64,000 nt of DNA from Paenarthrobacter sp. A20 (GTDB lineage Bacteria; Actinomycetota; Actinomycetes; Actinomycetales; Micrococcaceae). A program made the translations under genes and the position numbers. This document shows positions 58,280-64,000 of this stretch, piece by piece. The notes under the pieces were generated by a model, which was given only the letters and a program-made list of their open reading frames with translations, was not told where the DNA came from and did not search any database. The stretch's first letter is position 1; every line of letters starts with the position of its first letter. The stretch is from the NCBI RefSeq assembly GCF_024168825.1, contig NZ_JALJWH010000001.1, forward strand, positions 3,348,001 to 3,412,000, read 5' to 3'.

Positions 58280-59224
58280 ATGAATTACCCCAACATTGCC
58301 TCAGACCTACCGCATCCGGAGCTTGATGTGATGGTGGTCGGTGAAGCACTTATCGACGTTGTTACCACCGGGAGCCGAAGGGAGGAACACCCTGGCGGGT
58401 CGCCGGCCAATGTCGCCTACGGACTCGCACGTCTTGGTGTCACCACAGGCCTCCTGACTGCCATCGCCCCGGACGCGTGGGGGAGGCGCATAGAAGAGCA
58501 TCTCAGTGGCGCTGGAGTAGTGGTCCTGCCGGGATCAAAAACCCTCGTCCGCACGGCATCTGCCACGGCAACCGTAGCCGCCGATGGCTCCGCACATTAC
58601 GACTTCGATATCTTCTGGGATCTGGCGCCCCAGACCCATGCCTTCTTCCCGAAAATATTGCACACCGGGTCCATTGCCACTTTCCTTGAGCCGGGCGCCG
58701 GTGCGGTAAAGTCCCTGCTGGAACAAGCCCACCGGCACTGCGTGATCACTTACGATCCCAACATCCGCCCGGACCTGCTTGGCAGCCATGCGGAAGCGAA
58801 AGCGGTCTTCGAGGACCTGGTGACCTTCACCGACGTCGTTAAACTCAGCGACGAGGATGCGCAGTGGCTATACCCGGGTATGAGTATTGGCGAGACGGCC
58901 GCTCACATCCTGGGGCTGGGTACCGGCCTAACAGTCATCACCAAAGGCCCCGAAGGTTCCTACCTCAGCACCCCGGGCTTTGACGTCACCGTTCCCGCCG
59001 TGAAAACCAAGGTTGCTGACACCATCGGTGCGGGAGACTCCTTCATGTCCGCCCTGATTCTGGGATTGCTTAATAGTCCAAGCGACGGATTCGCCCCGGC
59101 CGTTCTGGAGCAGCTTGGACGCACTGCCGCTGCGGCCGCGGCCATCACTGTGCAGCGCGCGGGAGCAAATCCGCCAACCCTTGAGGAGCTGAACGCCGTG
59201 GTGCACGTCGGCGCGGTGATCTAA
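58280..59224 (+). CDS. PfkB-family carbohydrate kinase, probable fructokinase
   Basis: A 314-residue ribokinase-fold kinase. MVVGEALIDVV, substrate motif HPGGSPANVAYGLARLG, and ATP/catalytic motif DTIGAGDSFMSA with the base Asp. Between them FDIFWDLAP. Gene context makes fructose the substrate, giving fructose-6-phosphate for glycolysis or the phosphoketolase. AAAGAAGAGACC precedes the ATG. Last gene before a strong terminator. Confidence 0.93.
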   Translation: MNYPNIASDLPHPELDVMVVGEALIDVVTTGSRREEHPGGSPANVAYGLARLGVTTGLLTAIAPDAWGRRIEEHLSGAGVVVLPGSKTLVRTASATATVAADGSAHYDFDIFWDLAPQTHAFFPKILHTGSIATFLEPGAGAVKSLLEQAHRHCVITYDPNIRPDLLGSHAEAKAVFEDLVTFTDVVKLSDEDAQWLYPGMSIGETAAHILGLGTGLTVITKGPEGSYLSTPGFDVTVPAVKTKVADTIGAGDSFMSALILGLLNSPSDGFAPAVLEQLGRTAAAAAAITVQRAGANPPTLEELNAVVHVGAVI

Positions 59225-59298
59225 GCCGGATAGTCCTGATGCATGGAGACGACTGCTGGATTCAGCCGTTGTAGGAGGGCCGGATTATAAAAGCCTCA

Positions 59299-59329
59299 GG
59301 CAGGGCCACCTGTAGGGTGGCCCTGCCTA
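59299..59329 (+). terminator. Terminator hairpin of the levan operon
   Basis: AGGCAGGGCCACC pairs perfectly with GGTGGCCCTGCCT around TGTAG. Only a short T run (GGTTTCG) follows, as is common in high-GC Gram-positives. 75 bases after the fructokinase stop. Confidence 0.8.
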
Positions 59330-59462
59330 GGTTTCGTGAAGACTTTGCGCTTTTGCGCCCGTCTCTCGGGCTACCGGTTGCGGTGGTGTGCAAGGCGCAA
59401 ACCCTACGCCGGCCGATCAGTGGTGCCGGCAGCTCTTGGGCCTTGAGGCTATTGCTTGGGCC

Positions 59463-59615
59463 CTACATGATGCCGGTTGGTACCAACAGGCCCCATGCCA
59501 GTGCAGGTGCTGCCATGACTACTCCGCCGGCGTACATCATCAGCTGCTTGTAAGCGCCGGCGGTCCGTACCGCCGTCGGACTCATCTTTTGCTGCCGTGT
59601 GGCGGGGCTGGCCAT
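59463..59615 (-). CDS. Small predicted membrane protein
   Basis: A 50-residue protein with AAAGAGG before its ATG. Charged N-terminus (MASPATRQQKMSPTAVRT), then one hydrophobic helix of about 25 residues (LMMYAGGVVMAAPALAWGLL). It could be a free small membrane protein, a transporter accessory peptide, or the stub of a lost transporter gene next to the truncated GntR. I do not recognise the family. Confidence 0.55.
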   Translation of the reverse strand: MASPATRQQKMSPTAVRTAGAYKQLMMYAGGVVMAAPALAWGLLVPTGIM

Positions 59616-59710
59616 GATTGACCTCTTTCTGACGACACTGACTTCCCAGGGATTCACTCTTCGAACCCAGAAGCCTGCCGGCTTTGCCGGCAGGCTTCCC
59701 CCGCTTGACG

Positions 59711-60121
59711 TTAAGCCGGGTCCGGGGTTTGAGCGCCCAGCGCGTTGTGGAATTGACTCCGCATTTCCTTGCGGTAGCCCTCGATGTCACCGTCCAAAGC
59801 AAGCTCAGCCAACTTGTCGTGTTCAACGGCGATCTGATGCAAGTCGCTGTAAGTAGGATGATCCGCCGCGAAGTAGAGACGCAGGTTGTTCTCCCAACCA
59901 TTCCGGAGACTGTGCAGGGCCGAGTTTCCGGAAAATTGATAGAAGAGCCCGTGGAATCGAAGGTGGGCATCAATGCTCGCCGGAATATCGTTCGTGTCCG
60001 TTGCCCGGTAAAGTTCCTCGATGGTCTGTTTGAGCCGAAGCCGTTCCGCCTCCCGCAATGTCGGGGCAGCAAGCCCAGCAGCGTAAGGCTCCACAAGCAT
60101 GCGGATTGATGCGATTTGCGG
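59711..60121 (-). pseudogene. GntR-family regulator remnant: FCD domain without HTH
   Basis: The frame codes for a nearly complete FCD effector domain (IASIRMLVEPYAAGLAAPTL, HLRFHGLFYQFSGN, EHDKLAELALDGD, ending in the helix MRSQFHNAL). Upstream it meets stops (TGA at 60122-60124) where the winged-HTH of about 75 residues should be, and no HTH is found in other frames. So the 5' part is lost. The site 60224-60241 ahead of it carries a GntR-like palindrome identical to one near the cupin gene at the end of the window. Confidence 0.8.
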
Positions 60122-60223
60122 TCATCAGTGGCCGTCGGGAGCTTGGCTCGTAGCGGTACATCCAGCCATGAAGTGGGTCGGCGCAGTAGCGAGCCAAAAC
60201 TCCTCCCGTCGAACTCTTTCGTA

Positions 60224-60241
60224 GATTGTTGACAATTGCTA
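60224..60241. promoter_or_regulatory. GntR-type operator/promoter element, copy 1
   Basis: GATTGTTGACAATTGCTA contains the palindrome ATTGT-TG-ACAAT, typical of FCD-GntR operators, and a TTGACA box. The same 18 bases occur at 63135-63152. It precedes the 77-residue protein gene at 60299 and lies upstream of the truncated GntR gene. Confidence 0.65.
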
Positions 60242-60298
60242 AGGTGGATTCATGTTCTCTTCCCACCCCAAACCCGTCAAGTAGACGAAGGAAATCCC

Positions 60299-60532
60299 AT
60301 GAAAAAGCGACGCCCTTATGCAGCTGCCCCGGACCATTTTGAGACGGCCAGCACGGGTCACCACTGCCCTAAGACCGGATGGTGGTCACTACGTTGGAAT
60401 GAAGAGGCCCCTACGTTCATCACCGAGGGTCAGGTGATGCCCGCCGTGGGCGGGGTTCCGACTGTGTGGATTCTGCGCGAGGAGGCCAGCCGCGGCCGTG
60501 CGGGGGAAACTGTCTTACTTCCAGTCTCCTAG
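60299..60532 (+). CDS. Small conserved-looking protein with CPKTGWW motif
   Basis: A 77-residue protein, GAAGGAAATCCC before the ATG. Rich in Trp/Pro/Gly: ASTGHHCPKTGWWSLRWNEE, then FITEGQVMPAVGG and TVWILREEA. The single Cys and HH pair do not make a full metal site. Similar short GHxCPxTGxW proteins exist in many bacteria without known function. It ends 18 bases inside the convergent debranching-like gene. Confidence 0.6.
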   Translation: MKKRRPYAAAPDHFETASTGHHCPKTGWWSLRWNEEAPTFITEGQVMPAVGGVPTVWILREEASRGRAGETVLLPVS

Positions 60533-62710
60533 GCGCGCGTAGCGTTGCCGCCCCTTGTCTATCAGCCACAGCCCTGCCTGTTCCACGAGTTCGGTCAGCC
60601 ACGGCCGATGGCCTTGATGGAACACCATCCCATCCGGCAGGCCCCGCACTCTGGGGACTGAACCGGAAATGTCGATGGTGACCCTGCCACCCGCCATCGG
60701 AGCGTTAGTGATGTGTAAGTCGCCGAAAGAGGCCGGCAGTTGTGGATCCATCCAGAACCCGCCGTGGGAAACGTGGGCGTCGTACCTCATCAGGCTCGTG
60801 ATCAACTGGATGGGCGTTGTCGCTGCCCAGGCTTGGGGTGAGCAGGCTGTGGGGTAGGGCACCGGTTCGCTGTACTGCTCCCGGCTGAACCCACAGAACA
60901 GCTCTGGGAGGCGGCCCTCGGAGTAGTCGGCTGCATCCAGCAGGGCTGTGGCGATTCGTTGAGCTTCCTCCACGAATCCGTAGCGCATCAGCCCCGCCGC
61001 GATGACTGCATTGTCGTGCGGCCAGACGGATCCGTTGTGGTAACTGGCCGGGTTGTAGGCACCCATATCGGTTGCCAGCGTGCGCACGCCCCAGCCGCTG
61101 AACATCTCAGGTGACATCAGCCGTTCAGCTACGAGAGGCGCCTTGTCGTCGTCCACCAAGCCGACCCAGAGGCAGTGCCCCATGTTGGAGGCGCACGCGT
61201 CCACCTGCCGCTTGTTGCCGTCCAATGCGATCGCATAGTAGCCCCGGTCCGGCATCCAGAATTGCTCGTTGAAACGTGCTTTCAACTGGGCCGCACGGTC
61301 GGCGAGTTCGCGCGCCAAGGGTGCGTCGCCGCCGTCGTAAGCCATCCAGGCCCGGGCCATGTACGCGTCATAGACGTACGCCTGGACCTCGCACAGGGCG
61401 ATGGGCGGCTCGGCGAGCCGCCCATCCGCGAAGTTGATCCCGTCCCATGAGTCTTTCCACCCTTGGTTGATCAGCCCGCGATCGTTGAGTCGCTCATACT
61501 CGACGAATCCATCGCCGTCCCTGTCTCCGTATTCCCGGATCCAATCGAGGGCTCGGTCTGCATGGGGCAGCAGTGCGGCGATGGTGTCCTTTGCGAAGCC
61601 CCAGCGGCTCACCGAACCCAGGACCACCACGAACAGGGGAGTGGCATCGATGCTGCCGTAGTAGATGGATTTGCCACCCAAGGCGAGGCTGCTGGAGACG
61701 TCCAGTCGGACCTCATGCAGGATCTTGCCCGGCTCTTCTTCGCTTACGGGGTCCACCACCCTGCCCTGCCGCTCAGCCAACGTTTGCAACGTCCCCAAGG
61801 CCAGCGAGGGATCCACCGGCATGGCCATTTCCGACGCCCACAACGAGTCCCGCCCAAACAGGGTCATGAACCACGGCGCTCCGGCGGCCACCACCACTCT
61901 TTCCGGGTGGGCGGGATCCTCAATGCGGAGGGCGCCGAGATCGTCATAGCTCCGACGCAAGGTCCTCTCGATGGAGTGGTTGCCCATCTGCAGGACGGGA
62001 ATCTTAGCCACCCATTCCTGCCGGCGTCGATCACTTCGGGACAGTTCGCCGACGGCGGGACGCACCACTGGGGCTGCAGGCGCCGCCCCATCCAGCCCGG
62101 GCATCACGGAAAATTCGGTGCCCCACTGTCCCCGCGACGGGATAGTCGTCCGGTACGCGAAACCTTCACGGCCCGCTTCAGCGACATCGGAACTTACGAC
62201 GACGGACTTCCGGACTTCCTGCCAGCGGGCGCGAATCGTCAGCGCCTTGGCATGGACCTCGCGGCTTTCTTCCCACTGCGTATGGACGCGCGCTTCCTTC
62301 ACCTCGAAAACATCGGCGAAATCGGAACCTACGGTGATGGAAATGAGGCACTCCGCCGGGTTCGCCGAGTAGTTGCGCACGGTGATGTGCTCCACCATGC
62401 CAACGCCCACTTCCCGTGTGCGTTCCACGATCAGCGGGTTGTCCGCGTATCCGTCGGACATGGTGATACGGCCGGCGAAGATTGCCCGGTAGGGTTCCTT
62501 CGTTTGGGCGGTCAGGGGTTCCACCGGCTGCCCGTTCACGGTCAGTCCCCACGCGGAGAGGATGCGGGTGTCCTGGAAGAACAGGCCATGTGGATGTTCC
62601 GGGCTGATGTCACCGCTGGGCAGCGAGATGCAGAAGGAAGTGCCCTCAACCAGGGTGACTGTCCCGGCGCCCAATGGACCGGCTGCGGTATCGGCATTCC
62701 ATCCAGCCAT
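60515..62710 (-). CDS. Glycogen-debranching-like amylo-alpha-1,6-glucosidase family protein
   Basis: A 731-residue protein with an N-terminal debranching-enzyme beta domain (GTSFCISLPSGDI, GLFFQDTRILSAWGL) and an (alpha/alpha)6 barrel (about residues 270-700): PWFMTLFGRDSLWASEM, NQGWKDSWDGI, SYHNGSVWPHDNAVIAAGL. The Asp/Glu pairs of GH63/GH133-like enzymes are in DSWDG and HDNA. Probably cuts alpha-glucosidic links in stored or imported oligosaccharides in the cytosol. AGGGAGCCGG precedes the ATG. Not next to glg or mal genes. Confidence 0.88.
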   Translation of the reverse strand: MAGWNADTAAGPLGAGTVTLVEGTSFCISLPSGDISPEHPHGLFFQDTRILSAWGLTVNGQPVEPLTAQTKEPYRAIFAGRITMSDGYADNPLIVERTREVGVGMVEHITVRNYSANPAECLISITVGSDFADVFEVKEARVHTQWEESREVHAKALTIRARWQEVRKSVVVSSDVAEAGREGFAYRTTIPSRGQWGTEFSVMPGLDGAAPAAPVVRPAVGELSRSDRRRQEWVAKIPVLQMGNHSIERTLRRSYDDLGALRIEDPAHPERVVVAAGAPWFMTLFGRDSLWASEMAMPVDPSLALGTLQTLAERQGRVVDPVSEEEPGKILHEVRLDVSSSLALGGKSIYYGSIDATPLFVVVLGSVSRWGFAKDTIAALLPHADRALDWIREYGDRDGDGFVEYERLNDRGLINQGWKDSWDGINFADGRLAEPPIALCEVQAYVYDAYMARAWMAYDGGDAPLARELADRAAQLKARFNEQFWMPDRGYYAIALDGNKRQVDACASNMGHCLWVGLVDDDKAPLVAERLMSPEMFSGWGVRTLATDMGAYNPASYHNGSVWPHDNAVIAAGLMRYGFVEEAQRIATALLDAADYSEGRLPELFCGFSREQYSEPVPYPTACSPQAWAATTPIQLITSLMRYDAHVSHGGFWMDPQLPASFGDLHITNAPMAGGRVTIDISGSVPRVRGLPDGMVFHQGHRPWLTELVEQAGLWLIDKGRQRYARLGDWK

Positions 62711-62795
62711 TTTCCGGCTCCCTTGGCTGTCCTGTTACGTCCTCAGGGTGAGGCTACTCTTGCCCGTGGCCGTGGGCCACACCTTCGGATCGGGG

Positions 62796-63053
62796 TCAGC
62801 TTCCGGGTGCGATGAATAGTTCGGTTTCGTCGTCGATATGGATGAGCCTGCGATCGCCAATGCGGTCTACTACCCAGATTGTGCGGCCATCAGCAGTGCG
62901 ATCGTCCACCGAACCGCTGTGGTATTCATACCCACGCAAAGTCACTGTGACCCTGTCTCCGCGGTTCAGGGAGTTCCACAGGGACGCCTGCCGGCTCCTC
63001 GCGCTGGAAGAGGTGGCGGTGCTCACCGTCACGTTTTTCCGGTCTACGTTCAT
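62796..63053 (-). CDS. Small hypothetical beta-rich protein
   Basis: An 85-residue protein with an excellent start (CTAGGAGAACGCGCCAA before ATG). Residues 30-80 read as alternating strands (DRVTVTLRGYEYHSGSVDDR, TIWVVDRIG, RLIHIDDETELFI), like a small SH3/Sm-type barrel. Followed by the debranching-like gene after 85 bases. No assigned function. Confidence 0.6.
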   Translation of the reverse strand: MNVDRKNVTVSTATSSSARSRQASLWNSLNRGDRVTVTLRGYEYHSGSVDDRTADGRTIWVVDRIGDRRLIHIDDETELFIAPGS

Positions 63054-63134
63054 TTGGCGCGTTCTCCTAGGTGAGTGGACTGCGCCTTAGGCGAAGTGTC
63101 CGTCCTTTGGCTGTTTCCATGAAAGCCTATCGTC

Positions 63135-63152
63135 GATTGTTGACAATTGCTA
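63135..63152. promoter_or_regulatory. GntR-type operator/promoter element, copy 2
   Basis: Same 18 bases as 60224-60241 (GATTGTTGACAATTGCTA), again with ATTGT-TG-ACAAT. TAGAAT follows at 63151-63156 and could be a -10 box placed just behind the operator. It is 71 bases before the cupin start; the GntR gene on the other side of the cupin is the likely repressor. Confidence 0.7.
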
Positions 63153-63223
63153 GAATGGAGTATGTGCCTTTCCAAAGACGGCGGGCACATTTACTTGGGG
63201 CCTCAGGCCCAGAAGGAGCAGTA

Positions 63224-63580
63224 ATGGTCAAGGCCACTGTTATGAACGATGCATTCACCGCCAACCCCGGGGAACACATCCCCAAAGCAACAAGCAGCAC
63301 ACCCGGTCAGACAGAAGTCTCGTTCCGCCTGTGGGCCAGGGACGGGCACAAGACGGGCATCTGGGAGGTCACGCGGGGAGTATTTCAGAGCACACGTCCG
63401 GGATACGACGAGATCTGCCAGATCCTCAGTGGCAAAGGAACCATCACCGAAGAAGATGGAAGCAGCTTTGAGGTTGGTCCTGGCACGTTGTTCGTGACGC
63501 CGGCCGGTTGGACGGGAACATGGACCATCCACGAGACGCTGCGGAAAATGTGGGTCGTGACTGACGTCCCCACGAACTAG
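63224..63580 (+). CDS. Cupin-domain protein (DUF861/EutQ-like)
   Basis: A 118-residue single-domain cupin. IWEVTRGVFQSTRPGYDEICQILSG, of which YDEICQILSG and KGTITEEDGSSFEVGPGTLF carry the two cupin motifs; the Glu replaces the usual His pair, as in the EutQ/DUF861 subgroup, so metal binding is uncertain. AGAAGGAGCAGTA precedes the ATG. With the GntR-type operator upstream and the GntR gene convergent, it belongs to an organic-acid or amino-alcohol locus that probably continues past the window. Confidence 0.88.
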   Translation: MVKATVMNDAFTANPGEHIPKATSSTPGQTEVSFRLWARDGHKTGIWEVTRGVFQSTRPGYDEICQILSGKGTITEEDGSSFEVGPGTLFVTPAGWTGTWTIHETLRKMWVVTDVPTN

Positions 63581-63597
63581 CAGTGGCGATATAGCAG

Positions 63598-63636
63598 ACA
63601 AAGGAAGGGCCCGGTACGACCGGGCCCTTCCTTTGT
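63598..63636. terminator. Bidirectional terminator hairpin
   Basis: An 18-base perfect stem: ACAAAGGAAGGGCCCGGT with ACCGGGCCCTTCCTTTGT around ACG. It lies between the convergent cupin and GntR genes and serves both; each strand has A/T at the base of the stem. Confidence 0.92.
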
Positions 63637-63653
63637 GCGAATCAAAAACGTGC

Positions 63654-64000
63654 CTAAGCGGTGATGCCGGTGACTTCCGGTTTGGACGTAAGGTCCTCCA
63701 CGGCCTTCTGCATGTGTCCCTTGATGGCTTCCTGAAGACCGCTCCGATCACGTGCTTCGAGCAGGTCCAGGATCATCTGGTGTTCCTGCACGAGTGCATC
63801 GATGCGGGGATATGCCACCTCCAGGCTGAGGATACACATCCTGGACTCGGCAGCAAGGGTCTCGTAGATCCGGATCAGGCGTGTATTCCCGGTTCCGGAC
63901 ACAAACGCGGTATGAAACTGCATATCCAGCCGGGCGATAGCCTGCCAGTCCGACGCCGCGACCTGTTTGGCCATACTGCGGATGATGCCTTTGAGTTCCC
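63654..64000 (-). CDS. GntR-family (FCD) regulator, cut by window end
   Basis: Only the C-terminal FCD domain is in the window: frame runs open from base 64000 (ELKGIIRSMAK, then LDMQFHTAFVSGTGNTRLI, LVQEHQMILDLLEARDRSG) to the stop at 63654. The DxxFH and EH positions of the FCD metal/ligand site are present. The winged HTH should lie beyond the edge. Probable repressor of the cupin gene through the 63135-63152 palindrome. Confidence 0.9.
   Translation of the reverse strand, partial: ELKGIIRSMAKQVAASDWQAIARLDMQFHTAFVSGTGNTRLIRIYETLAAESRMCILSLEVAYPRIDALVQEHQMILDLLEARDRSGLQEAIKGHMQKAVEDLTSKPEVTGITA

Noticed and set aside
60101..60223. Possible missing HTH of the truncated GntR
   Set aside because: All three minus-strand frames were read; none shows a winged-HTH pattern, so the domain is absent rather than frameshifted.

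Overview
The window is GC-rich chromosomal DNA from a soil-type actinobacterium. The gene mix (phosphoketolase with acetate kinase, hydantoinase genes, fructan and beta-glucoside use, meta-cleavage of aromatics, many FCD-GntR, TetR, MarR, LysR, LacI and Xre regulators) and the protein style suggest an Arthrobacter/Paenarthrobacter-like member of the Micrococcaceae. This is an inference; no rRNA or other taxonomic marker lies in the window. I saw no tRNA, rRNA, CRISPR array, transposase or prophage gene.

Layout. (1) 0.1-5.1 kb: tandem-domain universal stress protein diverging from ackA-xfp (phosphoketolase bypass) and a small DUF1003 membrane protein. (2) 5.1-8.5 kb: a decayed stretch with a TPP-enzyme fragment, a metallo-beta-lactamase-fold hydrolase, an HTH/HicB-like protein, a fossil of a dicarboxylate symporter and its likely GntR regulator. 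(3) 8.7-12.5 kb: a GH3 glycosidase converging on a GT28/MGDG-synthase-like glycosyltransferase. (4) 12.9-23.5 kb: a minus-strand operon of ABM monooxygenase, hyuA, hyuB, APC permease, aminopeptidase P (interrupted by an in-frame amber codon), proC and a GNAT-AAA+ fusion, with a divergent TetR gene and a candidate operator. (5) 23.6-26.3 kb: AlkZ-like winged-helix protein and an SDR/MarR pair around an 18-bp perfect palindrome. (6) 26.4-31.3 kb: beta-glucoside PTS operon (HPr, EIIBCA, 6-phospho-beta-glucosidase, LicT-type antiterminator) behind an RNA antiterminator site that overlaps an intrinsic terminator. (7) 31.3-37.6 kb: two aldo-keto reductases, two related Xre/MmyB-like regulators (one frameshifted), a CMD-family protein and an MFS transporter with an apparent in-frame deletion. 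(8) 37.6-48.1 kb: aromatic meta-cleavage cluster (extradiol dioxygenase, two FAH hydrolases, cyclase, FAD monooxygenase, ACMSD-like amidohydrolase) with a divergent MFS transporter, LysR regulator and two SDRs. (9) 48.1-59.3 kb: a complete fructan (levan) operon: LacI repressor, Opp-type ABC importer, cytoplasmic GH32, Tat-exported levanase-like GH32 and fructokinase, ending in a strong hairpin. (10) 59.4-64 kb: a truncated GntR, small proteins, a glycogen-debranching-like enzyme, a cupin and a GntR gene cut by the window edge; two sites here share an identical 18-bp candidate operator/promoter.

How it fits together. Secreted levanase, oligofructoside import, intracellular hydrolysis and fructokinase give fructose-6-phosphate, a substrate of the phosphoketolase family encoded at the start of the window; its product acetyl-phosphate is converted to acetate and ATP by acetate kinase. 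The PTS operon brings in beta-glucosides in parallel. The hyu/proC/pepP operon and the meta-cleavage cluster look like self-contained catabolic islands with local regulators. At least seven genes appear broken, truncated or internally deleted, which marks the spaces between islands as places of recent loss; two of the lesions lie in G runs and could instead be sequencing errors.
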